Shown: one piece after another, positions 33,267-42,707 of the stretch
How positions within the stretch are numbered: position 1 is the stretch's first letter
Layout of the letters: each line of letters starts with the position of its first letter
Assembly: GCA_900095095.1 (NCBI GenBank)
Contig: FMBT01000376.1
Coordinates: forward strand, 62,001 to 126,000
Direction: 5' to 3'
Source: Fragilariopsis cylindrus CCMP1102
Lineage: Eukaryota; Bacillariophyta; Bacillariophyceae; Bacillariales; Bacillariaceae
DNA: 64,000 nucleotides
Translations under genes and position numbers: made by a program
Notes under the pieces: model-generated
Told to the model about the DNA's origin: nothing
Databases searched by the model: none
What the model saw: the letters and a program-made list of their open reading frames with translations, nothing else

Positions 33267-33363
33267 AAGAAGAAGTCGTATTAGTGGTGGTAGTAGTAAT
33301 AGTAATTATTTCTCGATATGCATTATATATACTTCAATTTAAACTGTTTGTTTGTGTATTCAC

Positions 33364-33876
33364 TTATTCCTCCCCACCAAATCCTTGTTCCGAACGTACT
33401 CTTCGTTGATTATCAGTTTCATTTACACCACCAAAACGTGAATTGCGTTGATTATCAGTTTCATTTACACCACCAAATTGTACTTCTGAACGTCGTTGAT
33501 TATTAGTTTCAATGACACCTCCAAAACGTAAATTGCGTTGATTATTAGTTTCATTTACACCACCAAATCCGTGTTCAGAACGTGAATTGCGTTGATTATT
33601 AGTTTCAATGACACCTCCAAAACGTACTCTTCGTTGATTATCAGTTTCATTTACACCACCAAAACGTGAATTGCGTTGATTATCAGTTTCATTTACACCA
33701 CCAAATCCTTGTTCAGAACGTGAATTGCGTTGATTATTAGTTTCAATGACACCTCCAAAACGTACTCTTCGTTGATTATCAGTTTCATTTACACCTCCAT
33801 AAGATGTAGGTTCGAATTCGTCTACTTCAGCATGTAGTTCGTCTACTTCAGCATGTAGTTCGTCGTTGAGCACCAT
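33364..33876 (-). CDS. FGGVNETDNQR tandem-repeat protein
   Basis: About 170 residues from the Met at 33876 (MVLNDELHAEVDELHAEVDE); the frame extends upstream to 33981 with a hydrophobic stretch that could be a signal. After two copies of ELHAEVD, the protein consists of nine repeats of 14-18 residues. Unit types are FGGVNETDNQRNSR, FGGVNETDNQRRVR and FGGVIETNNQRNSRSEQG; the protein ends FGGEE. The invariant core is GG-V-x-E-T-x-N-Q-R. I know no family with this repeat. A gene in the same island (34284-37001) carries four units of the same repeat (FGGINETDNQRNCK), so the repeat has moved or been shared between them. The tandem DNA units invite copy-number change. Confidence 0.55.
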   Translation of the reverse strand: MVLNDELHAEVDELHAEVDEFEPTSYGGVNETDNQRRVRFGGVIETNNQRNSRSEQGFGGVNETDNQRNSRFGGVNETDNQRRVRFGGVIETNNQRNSRSEHGFGGVNETNNQRNLRFGGVIETNNQRRSEVQFGGVNETDNQRNSRFGGVNETDNQRRVRSEQGFGGEE

Positions 33877-33981
33877 TGTCGAGTAAATATATTTATTGAT
33901 TAATTGTAATAGTACCGGTAAATGGTAAATGGTAGTGAGAAAGGCGATACAGTATCGAAGTAGTGGAATCAGTTGTGTCAC

Positions 33982-34283
33982 ATTCGTGGATGTTCATTCA
34001 TAATCTCTATCCATCCGCATTTTTAACTTAGACCAGAATTTGGAAAATGCATGCAGTTCTTTTTAGTCTTGGACGACGGCATATTTTCAATGCACGTTTG
34101 ATTTTGAAGGGCCGGCCATAGCCCATTTCCGTGCTGCCGCAAAAGAGAACCAAAATGCATTTTTTTAATATCATTAGGCACAAATATACGACGAATAGGA
34201 CCAATGCAACAACAATAGTATCACAATATTAATTTCTACTTTTACTACTATAACTAAGATAAAGAAATCAGTATCAAAGCACT
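33982..34283. other. Intergenic within the island
   Basis: About 300 bp separating divergent island genes, with a GGGCCGGCCATAGCCC element near 34110. It presumably holds both promoters. Confidence 0.4.
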
Positions 34284-37001
34284 ATGAATAACTTAAGCAA
34301 TCAAGATATCAGAGGTGGTGTAACATCATCATCGTCTTCTGTAATTCAAACTACTTCGTATGCCGACGCTTTAAAAAGTACTACGACGATTGGTGTAACA
34401 TCATCATCGTCTTCTGCAATTCAATCTACTTCATATGCCGATGCTTTAAAAAGTACTACGCCATCGCCACCGATTGCTACTACAACATCATCCGATTCGA
34501 TTGTTGTTACCAATTCACGAAAGCAATCGTTGAGTACTACTACTACCAAAAAGGGGTTTTCCGTTGCAACGGAGAAGATGAAGAAGATTGTTGTTACCGA
34601 TCCACAAAAGCAATCGTCGAACACTACTACTACTACTACTACCAAGAAGCGACCTACCGCTGCAACGGAGAAGACCTTCATCAAGAAGAGAAAGGCGACT
34701 GCTGCTGCTTCTAATAGCATTACCGACAACGATGATGATCAGGATGATGTTGATTGCATTGATGATCCAATCGACGTGGACAAATACGAAGAAACAGCAT
34801 CAACAACAATGGATGCTGTTACAACTACTACTGTGGCAGGTAGTACTGGTGCCAATATCATCATCACTGATCATACGGCAACAATGGTGACGAAGAAGAA
34901 GAAGGCAACGACGCCATCGCCGACAACTACAGTAGCAACAACAGCATTGGTGACTAGATCGAGTCGCAAGACAAGAACGAAAAAGGTGACCCGGAAGAAA
35001 CAACCTTCATTGTTACAGTTACAAGGAAGTGACATGCATAATCGATTAGCAAGTAGTGGGGAACAAGCTCTTGCCGCCACTGCTCTTAGTGCGGCTACTG
35101 CTGCTGCTGCTGTTGCTGCTGCACCTACTACTACACCCAAGAAGAAGCTAAAACGTGCAGAGAAGATCGAAGCAGGCATTACTAGAAACCGTACTAGTAG
35201 ACGATCATTGCAGCAGATCCGTATCAACTATGCAGACGATATTAGTAGTGAAGAAGAAGAAGAAGTAGAAAAGGTTGTGACGAAAAATAAAAAAGCTGCA
35301 TCATTTGCGGGTCGCAAACACAACGAAGAATCGGAAGAAGAAGATCTCAACGAGTATAGTGAAGCAACTGATGATGATAATAAAAAGGTACGTAAGGGTA
35401 GAGATATATACAGCGATAAGACCCAGTGATTTATGTCACAGCACATATTTGTTTCCGTCTAACGAATTATTTTCTGTTTTACACCTCCTCATTGTTCTGT
35501 TTTACATCGGATCATTTTTGTATTCCGTGACATCACTCAGACATCAAATGAAACTACTACTACTACCATCAACAAGAACAAGAAACGACTCGATACGGAT
35601 GAGATTAGATCTAGTGGGAATTTTTTTGATAATGATCCTACACAGCTTCAAGACTTGAACAAATTTAGATCAACCATGGTTGAAAACTGGAAGTCCATCA
35701 AAAACGAGGTTATTGAAATTGGTGGAGAAGATATGGGAATTATTGGCAATCGTATTAATGACCATCAAGACTTCAAGTGGTTTGGGGAACCAATGGTAGA
35801 TATGGTTGCGGGTCGACCAGTATCGAAAAATGGTTCGAAGAAAGCTCTGATTGTCGGTAACTACCCAAAACCGACTCTATGCAAGAGAGACAATGATCCG
35901 ACTGGATTGACGGGTATGTTCGAAAAAGTAAAAGAAGATGCAATCGATTCAGAATTTAGATTCAGGAATCCGAGCATTGATCAACTTCGATGTAATTTTG
36001 GTGAATTAGTTCAATCCGAATCCGTTACTGGTCAATTCCAATCCGTTGCTTGTGAAGTCATTGAAGAAACATTCATTGCTGTGGATATTTTTCCGTTCCA
36101 ATGTTTCTACAGGGCTAATATTCCAAAACTTCTTGATTTGTTGAGGGCCAAATTTCCTGTATTCTATAAATCATACATCGCCTATACCAAGTATGAGTTT
36201 GAGTCAGTTTCAAAGGCTTTGTTGAGAGCTGGCCAAAAACCATCTGAAACTCCCCTCCTCACCTTAGGAACCGCACCGTATGAAGAATTGACCAAAGAAA
36301 GAGGACATTTCCACTTTTTGCTTAAGAAATTCAAGTATCCAGTTCGAACTTGTCACCCCTGCTCCCTTCTTGACCCAAGCAGTACCTGTGGTTTGCCAAG
36401 ATTTCAGGAAAGTGACGAGGCACTGACCCAGGTTTCTCGTTTCATTACCGGAAACGAGAATATGGTTATTACATACCATCAACGTTTCTATGATGAACAT
36501 GAACCAACACTCCAAGCCGTATTGGAACGTAGATTGAGAACATCTTTTGGAGGTATCAATGAAAGTGAAAATCAACGAAATTGTAAATTTGGAGGTATCA
36601 ATGAAACTGATAATCAACGAAATTGTAAATTTGGAGGTATAAATGAAAATGATGATCAACGAAGATCAGGTTCAGAAGTACAATTTGGAGGTATAAATGA
36701 AAATGATAATCAACGAAATGCACGTAAGGCTACTCAATTTACTCCTGATGACATTTTGTGGTCTGAGAACTTGATTCGTACCGAACAATATGCACTTGAA
36801 AAAGGGAAAGTCCCAAAGTGTATCCCAAAACGTCTTCGTCCTGCGACGAAATCATTCAATGCAGAAGAACAATTAGAAATTAAACTCATTTCATGGTTTC
36901 AACACCAACGTAAATTTTATCGACAAGTGGAGGGTAGTAGGGCTATGTCTCAGTGGAGAAAAGACAAATTCAGAACTTCTCCAATATTTAGATTCTATTG
37001 A
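34284..37001 (+). CDS. Island protein: Thr/Lys-rich N-terminus, possible UDG-fold domain, FGGINETDNQR repeats (2 exons)
   Basis: Exon 1 is 34284-35387, the intron 35388-35540 (153 bp, GTACGT..ACTCAG), and exon 2 35541-37001; phase 0, 854 residues. The first 370 residues are disordered and basic, with a duplicated SYADALKSTT unit and nuclear-localisation-like stretches (KKRPTAATEKTFIKKRK). The second half is folded. ALIVGNYPKPT (about 471), VDIFPFQCFYRANI, LLTLGTAPYEEL (about 607) and RTCHPCSLL (about 637) come in the order and spacing of the uracil-DNA-glycosylase superfamily: the G-x-x-P motif, a middle strand, the L-L-G helix and HPS. Four repeats FGGIN(E/x)xxNQRN (about 704-765) follow, then a basic Trp/Arg-rich C-terminus. 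The UDG reading is only a motif-level inference. The repeats are unambiguous and shared with the gene at 33364. Confidence 0.7.
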
Positions 37002-37232
37002 TTCCTTTGTAGTAACCAGGCATCTGGCCATCTAAGAATAAATAACACACTCAATAATTAAGACTCAATTAATTTTAGAAGAAACAACTTTTTAAGAGAC
37101 AGATAGTTTTTTTTTAGTACAAAGGATAGGATTGTATAATGTGGTGGAATTTTCGTTTTCATTTTGATCTACTATATTGCACGAGATTCATCTGCTAAGT
37201 AGTCTCAAATCGAACCATTGTTGACACCATGA

Positions 37233-38956
37233 TCACTTATGCTTAATTCCAACCAATAATTGAGTCCAGGAGATTGTTTTAATTTTGTTAATTTGTTCTC
37301 TTATATATAATTGGTCTGGTTTTGTAGACGATCTGTACAACTGTCTAATACCTACAATCGATTCATTTGTTTCTTTCAATAATTTTGGTTGTAACCACTC
37401 TTCAATTTCAATTGCGATATCAGTTGCTTTTTTTAATTCGGTCCACTGTATGGCTGGTAGCACCTGTTCTAAGTGAGTATCTACAACCAAAAACCAATAG
37501 AAACCCAATGCATCACTCATTATCAATGAAGCAATCTTACGTCCAATATTATAGAATCCCATCCATTCTTCCATTTTATCTGGTAGTTGTCTATTAAAAA
37601 TTGTCTGGATAATCTTGCATGTTCCAATAATAGTTGGAGGACGTTCTCTAGCTTTATTGAACCCTACATATATTAATAAACATTGCATATCTTTCATATC
37701 TTCCTCTGTTGCGTTAACAAAATAATTATAACTGAACATATCAAAGAATTGCAAAGCCTGTATACCACGTGTCATTGTAAGGTCTCTACATGATTATCGT
37801 AAAAGTAATTAGATTAGAAAAGAAAAAGGCATGAGAAAAATATGATACAGATTCCACGATTTGTTGATTTGTTTTACTTACGTTGTATTTCCAGTACAAA
37901 TACAAGCAATAACCATTTCCAATCTGCTACGGAAATTAATCTTATCTTCCCACTGTTCTCTAGGTGGTGTTGTACCCAATTTTTTATATATTTGTTTTGC
38001 TGTTTTTGTTAAGAGTTTGATTTCATTTTCACGATCACATACCCATCCTTTATCTTCATATTTTTTCTTTAAAGTAGATGTATTATCCTTTTTTTTCCTC
38101 CGTGTATTACCCTTTTTTTTCTGTTGTGGTTTCTTTATAGCAGGTGGAACATAAAACGAATTAAATGCTTGCATATGTCTATTGTTGTTCAATATACTAA
38201 TAGGTGTACTCCGAATTTTATATCATGATAAACTTTCATTCTATCCCATGATTCTTTGTCATTTTGAATTGGACGCCTATTATCTTTGGTATTGTCTAAC
38301 CATTTATTTACAGCTGCTCCACTTTTTGCTTTTTCTATTGGAGATATAGGGGTTTCATCTAGTGTCGGTGCATTAATCGACGGTTTTCTTTTCCATTGCT
38401 CATTTATAAAAGTAATATAAAGTAATTCCTCACTCTCTGTTAATTGTTTACCACGTTTATTGCTAAGATTCAATATAGCCTGATCAGTTATATATTTTTT
38501 CCTCTTTTTGAAATGATCTCTTACTCTACGTTGTTTATTAATAGTTTCTCTTTCTTCTTTTGTTAGGTTGTTTCTTCTTGTTTGAGCTTGTTCTCGTTGT
38601 TTCATGAATCTTTGTTTAACTTGTTTAGGTGGTTTATTCTTTCTTTTTATTTCTTTTTGTTTTTGTTGTTGCTTTATCTTATCTCTACCTTCTTCTGTAA
38701 GATTTTTTCTTCTTTCTTCATCAGCTGCTCGACGGTTTTGATTTATTTTTTCCTTTTGTGTTGGTGTTCTGTTGTTTGTTCTTTTATGATCTGATTTTCG
38801 TCGTTTCCTTAATCTTTCTTCCTTCTTATTTATTTGTGCTACTTCTTCTTCTTCTTCTAAATTTGAACGTGTTCTTTTTGATTGTCTTGGTTGTGTTAAT
38901 GATTGATATTGATTAGATACAGAAAAGTATGATCGTATATCACCTTTTTGTCCCAT
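37233..38956 (-). CDS. HhH-GPD (endonuclease III-like) DNA glycosylase with basic N-terminal extension; one-base frameshift
   Basis: Exon 1 is 38956-37882, the intron 37881-37786 (96 bp, GTAAGT..GTAG), and exon 2 37785-37233. Exon 1 needs one extra base near 38215 (an AAAA run). The frames then join through DIK-IRSTPISILNNNRHM, and the total becomes 542 codons plus stop. The C-terminal 200 residues match endonuclease III: RLEMVIACICTGNTTD across the splice (family: LSAQTTD), IYVGFNKARERPPTI, and the helix-hairpin-helix FYNIGRKIASLIMS with the catalytic Lys. FLVVDTHLEQV carries the catalytic Asp, and EIEEWLQPKLL follows. The 4Fe-4S cysteine loop of Nth is absent. The 300-residue N-terminus is Lys/Arg/Gln-rich coiled-coil-like sequence. 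It begins MGQKGDIRSYF, resembling a PIP box. The likely role is DNA base excision in the nucleus. It is convergent with the gene at 34284. Confidence 0.78.
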
Positions 38957-39320
38957 TGTATCTGTAATTGAATTCGATGATAGTTTGTTGTTGCAGAGGA
39001 GGTACGGATCTTGTATGGGTACTGTATTGATACTTCTAGCTACTGTATGTTATGGATGCGAAGATGTGTACAGTAGAATAGTTTGACGGTGGATGCTACG
39101 ATTTGTAGAATAGTTTGACGGTGGATGCTACGATTTGTAGAATAGTTTGACGATGGATGCTACATGTGTAGAAAAGATCAATATCTAAAACAAGAACACT
39201 AAATAGTGTAACAGTGAAACGAGAACACTGAAAAGTGTAACAGTGACATCAATGAAAGTCATTCGATCACACCCAAAGTACGTCATTCGATCACAGTTAG
39301 ATGAACCAATACCGCTAGTG
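38957..39320. other. Right flank of island
   Basis: Promoter region of the glycosylase gene and the junction with the FkbM N-terminal half. It holds the 32-bp triplicate and two imperfect copies of GAACACT-x-GTGTAACAGTGA near 39194-39246, which contain small hairpins (CACTAAATAGTG). Confidence 0.5.
39073..39168. repeat. 32-bp direct repeat, three copies
   Basis: The unit GTAGAATAGTTTGACGGTGG plus a 12-base tail starts at 39073, 39105 and 39137; the third copy has one internal change and a diverged end. It lies 120 bp upstream of the glycosylase start, inside the island's right flank. Confidence 0.85.
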
Positions 39321-40154
39321 CTAAAAAAAATATTTGTTATTGTCCCAGTGATCGTCGGCAAAGATGTCTGCCAACACCGGCGAAAGTGGACCGCAGGGAA
39401 CGTCCACCGTGGGCTTCGCCTTGCTGTTATTATAGGCGACGGCATATCCTTGCAACCCCCCATTCGTCCATTTGACACGATGGAATGGCACCGTCGACTC
39501 GGCCGAGCAGGAGGGAGCAAAACTCATCTTGTGAGCAAATGGACGGTTTTCAATCGTTTCTTGATAAATACCCGGATTGGCTTCGATTAACAGTCCCTTC
39601 CAACCCAGACAGTCGTCAAAAAAACGTGTATTGCTTTCTTGGACACCATTGAAGGCTCCAAGTTCGAGGTAGGTGCCACCACTATCACCACCACCGCTCC
39701 TCGTCGTCGTGGCGGATGTGGTCGTGCTGTTCTTGAACAAGAGTTCATAGATGATCTTATCTTCGTGAAATCGGGATCGCTCCTTTATATCCAATTGAAA
39801 CCAGGGGGCATAGTTGGGACCGGTTCCGCATTGCTTGATCGGTACGGGCTGTGCGTAATCGTCTCGCGACGCAGGAGAAATGTAGCGATATTTTTTTGAG
39901 TATTTTATCCAGCGTTTCATCTTGTCATTCTCGGCCGTTTGTGTTTGTGTTTGTGTTTGTGTTTGTGTTTGTGTTTGGTACATGTACGACGACGAGTTAT
40001 CATACTCGGTTTGTGGAGATAATTGTACAACATACTGTTGTAGGGACAAGGAACCGTTCAGGAAACTTCCCACGTTACATAAACACCAACCAATACCAAT
40101 CCCTCCCAAAAACGGACGAAGAGGAGCACCAGTGGAACGGTTGGCTTCTTTCAT
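39321..40154 (-). pseudogene. FkbM-type methyltransferase, N-terminal half (interrupted)
   Basis: A 277-codon frame that starts with a signal-anchor (PFLGGIGIGWCLCNVGSFLN), a Gln-Thr repeat linker and a Tyr/Lys-rich stalk. It then has the N-terminal half of a SAM-dependent FkbM-like fold: KIIYELLFKN, GGTYLELGAFNGVQESNTRF (motif I), WKGLLIEANPGIY, and VDVPCGPLSPVLADIF. It stops after DDHWDNNKYFF, before the family's DFFSLDVEGAE motif, which lies 6.8 kb away at 32187-32543. The last codons align over about 20 bases with the first codons of that fragment (GATCAC...ACAAATA). The intact protein would be a type II Golgi-like membrane enzyme; as it stands it lacks the C-terminal half of the fold. 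Confidence 0.75.
39937..39978. repeat. TGTTTG hexanucleotide microsatellite (Gln-Thr repeat)
   Basis: (TGTTTG)n on the plus strand encodes a Gln-Thr tract in the linker of the FkbM N-terminal piece. Confidence 0.85.
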
Positions 40155-40479
40155 TGTTGGGGGACTTGTCGATCAACGTGCGTATAGGCTGTATTATTGG
40201 TGTGAATAAAGACGGTGCTATTATTGAATATTGAACGTTTTATGATTTATGAGTTGTATGATTTTTTCTATGAGTTACCGTATTAGAGAGTGTGTACACT
40301 ACGAAGTACTTTTTATCGGAGAAATCTTTCTTCTCGTGGCCTTATTCCGCTAGGTTTAAATTGCGATTTAAATAATTTTTATTTAGGGGAGCTCTTCATA
40401 TTGGGGGCAGTATAACCTGAAACAAGGGAAGAACTTGTTCAAACAAGGTCAAGGGAAGAAGTTGTTCCCTTGTTTATAG
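40155..40479. other. Divergent intergenic region with short inverted repeat
   Basis: Upstream of the DUF2306 gene. AAGGGAAGAACTTGTTC and AAGGGAAGAAGTTGTTCCC (about 40422-40470) are direct repeats that also contain inverted GGGAA/TTCCC arms. No gene was seen. Confidence 0.45.
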
Positions 40480-40575
40480 TTGTTCGTACAGAAATCCATT
40501 CCAAACTCCTCTAATATCATTTTTCATCAAACGAATAAAAACGAAACCATTGCATTTTTCACCAAATACAACACA

Positions 40576-41639
40576 ATGTTCTTTTCCTCCAACAGGTCTC
40601 TCCCAATCTGGCTCCTTCTCGCTGTTGCGATGCACAATACATGGCATCTCAAGGTAGTGTACAAGTATCACAAATACGAAAGACCCAGTGATCGATGGGA
40701 TTTCAAGGTATGGGATCGTCCCACGCCGATTCGCATGTCGAATCCGGCAAGTTTGGCCTCGCAACACTTGACCAACGTAAAAATTGCGCTCTTGGGGCAG
40801 ATACAGCGACAAGAACAAACCAAAGAATTTGGCTTCAACCACACGATACTCGATACATTCGAACCAATCAACAAAGAACCGAACCACACTACCACCACCA
40901 CCAACAGCAACAAGGATGAAGATACCGATGCGACTTATATCTACGAGAAATACTTGCACCAACCCTTTTCGGAAAAGAATTCCCCCTGGAAGATTTACTT
41001 TCACGTCATTTGCGGATCCGTTCCGATCTTTACGGGCACCGCAAACCTCCTCGATTTTATGCGGACGACCAGCAGTGGATCCGCCACCACCACCCACCGG
41101 TACATGGGCTACCTCTTCTTTGTCTTTGGATTGATCACCGCCATCCAAGGCACCATTCTGGCACCCAACATGAAGTTTTCGCACTACCGGACCATTCTGT
41201 GCACCTGCGTCGCCCTGCTGGGGGTTGCCACGACGACTTGCATTGTCTTTTCCATTCAATTCTTGCGCACAGCCATTTTTATCCGAAAGGACGATGTCGA
41301 CACAAAGCCACAGACCTCCTCCGGCGGGCGAATATTATCGGCCATCGGGTGTGGGCATTTCGAGCCTGGTTATTGATGGAATTTTTCATTCTGTGGGCTC
41401 GGGTATTGATGGGAATAAACTTTGTCCTGACCGGCCACAAGTACAGCTTTGTCATTGGAGGCATTACGTCCCTTGTGACGATTCCCTTTCTGCTCGAGTG
41501 GACCGTGAAGTGGCATTTGACGCGAACCCATGAGGGGAGAAAATACCGCCTTCTAGGGCCTCTTCCATGGACGTCGAACGACGAGCTGATTCGTCTAGAA
41601 ACTCCCATACCACAAGCCGATCCAAAGAAGATCGATTGA
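40576..41639 (+). CDS. DUF2306-like multi-pass membrane protein; one-base frameshift
   Basis: The chosen start is MFFSSNRSLPIWLLLAVAMH, a good membrane anchor (the frame also runs from 40480). The core matches DUF2306 (PF10067). It has IYFHVICGSVPIFTGTANLL, then HRYMGYLFFVFGLITAIQG, CTCVALLGVATTTCIVFSI, and after the break IGHRVWAFRAWLLMEFFILW, WARVLMGINFVL. His residues at the loop starts (FHVICG, HRYMG, GHRVW) are typical of the family. The first frame stops at 41376; the second carries the last two TM segments to 41639. One extra G in the GGCGGGCG near 41325 joins them as SSGGANIIGHRVW and yields 354 residues. A short intron does not fit. The composition is GC-richer than the neighbours. 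Function unknown; it may be an organelle or plasma-membrane protein. Confidence 0.7.
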
Positions 41640-41742
41640 ACACAGTTATTTTTTTAGTTTTTTTTTTGCTTGCTTGTATCAATAGTATAACAATTGTTCA
41701 CCCATCATTGGATGTATTAAAAGAACGATATAATATAACATC

Positions 41743-42519
41743 ATGAATAATCAAAATAATTGTTCAAAAGAAAGTAAATTTCAGACGATAATCATCGAAG
41801 AAAATAATGAAGCGGCATTAATGGTCATAGATCCTTGTTGTACAAACTTTCGTATCGTTGAAGAAGACAGGAGAAACGAACGAGATAATCGAGGGAATCA
41901 ACCAGGTGGACAATTGGAGGGAATAGGAATAAGTGATTTAACCATTCACGGTCCTATAAATTGCAACCTAGATGGGATCGATAGATCTTATCGTGACATA
42001 TTAGGAGCTGGATTGGTAGAAGGGGATGATGAGGATGATAAAAATAATGATGATGCACATCAGAAATAAGATAAGAAAATGAAAATGGTACAAATTCGTA
42101 TGAGACCTTTCCAAACATTGACGTTTGTTCCCAAAGAATTTGTGGAGGTTGATACACACGTCGATTTACGTGAGATAAGAAAAGGTCGTCAAAGAGAAAA
42201 ATCCAGCAGCACTACTACTGTCGGAAATTACGGTATTCACATCTCTATTTATGTCGCCGATTTACCTTCATGCTATCAACGTGCAAATGAAATAGGAGTT
42301 ACATACGTCAATAAAAGATTTTCGCGTCAGGCATATACAATCGATGATGCAATCGATCAATGAATGTTCCGTTGTTTAAATATAATTGATCCACTGAATG
42401 TAGAGGATGGTCCTATAAGAAAAGTAGAACATGAAATTCGTAGTGTTATTAAACGTGATGGAACAAAGTACAAATCTTTTCCCTTTGATACAATTCCAAA
42501 TGGTTGTATCACGTTGTAG
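41743..42519 (+). pseudogene. VOC/glyoxalase-fold protein with two in-frame stop codons
   Basis: One frame reads as a single two-part protein interrupted twice. MVIDPCCTNFRIVEED, ISDLTIHGPINCNLDGIDRS and YRDILGAGLVEG (the first beta-alpha unit of a VOC domain) run to a TAA at 42067. KMVQIRMRPFQTLTFVPKEF, GIHISIYVADLPSCYQRANE and IGVTYVNKRFSRQAYTIDD (second unit) then run to a TGA at 42361. MFRCLNIIDPLN, KVEHEIRSVIKRDG and KSFPFDTIPNGC end at a TAG at 42517. A 60-bp GT..AG segment (42016-42075) would remove the first stop in frame but lacks a pyrimidine tract. Nothing splices out the TGA. Options are a recent pseudogene, base errors, or recoding (selenocysteine at UGA). Metal-binding residues cannot be assigned with certainty. 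Confidence 0.6.
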
Positions 42520-42707
42520 ATAGGAAATAGTATATTAATAAACAACCAATGATACCGGGGAGATATAAAGTACTACATTTTTTTCCTTAAATCATCATAG
42601 TATTATCATAAACTAGTAGGAACTGCGTTTGTCTTAGTCTATAATTGTTAAAGGTTGCCTGATTATGACTCTCTTTCTGACGTCTATTTGGGTGGTTCGT
42701 TCATCGA

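Larger units (their letters stand above)
32544..39320. mobile_element. Candidate inserted island between two FkbM gene halves
   Basis: The two halves of one FkbM-type gene lie on either side of this 6.8-kb segment in consistent orientation. The segment carries three genes unlike their surroundings: a FGGVNETDNQR-repeat protein, a protein sharing those repeats with a possible UDG-like domain, and an HhH-GPD glycosylase. Its right end has a triplicated 32-bp repeat and duplicated GTCATTCGATCACA. I found no transposase, integrase, reverse transcriptase or convincing terminal inverted repeats, so the mobile nature is an inference from position. Confidence 0.35.

Noticed and set aside
33814-33830. 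GGTTCGAATTC resembling a tRNA T-loop
   Set aside because: No acceptor stem or anticodon arm around it; it is coding sequence of the repeat protein on the minus strand.
39073-39168. CRISPR-like array from the 32-bp repeats
   Set aside because: The copies are directly adjacent with no unique spacers, in a eukaryotic context.
41010-41360. Arg/His-rich start of the long frame 41010-41639 as a separate gene
   Set aside because: Only its last part (after about 41330) is protein-like; the first part is the out-of-frame shadow of the DUF2306 N-terminal half.
42520-42707. Possible SECIS element after the VOC gene
   Set aside because: ATGA occurs at 42549 and 42667, but I could not pair a 10-12 bp helix with the apical AA and closing GA by eye; left as a search to run.
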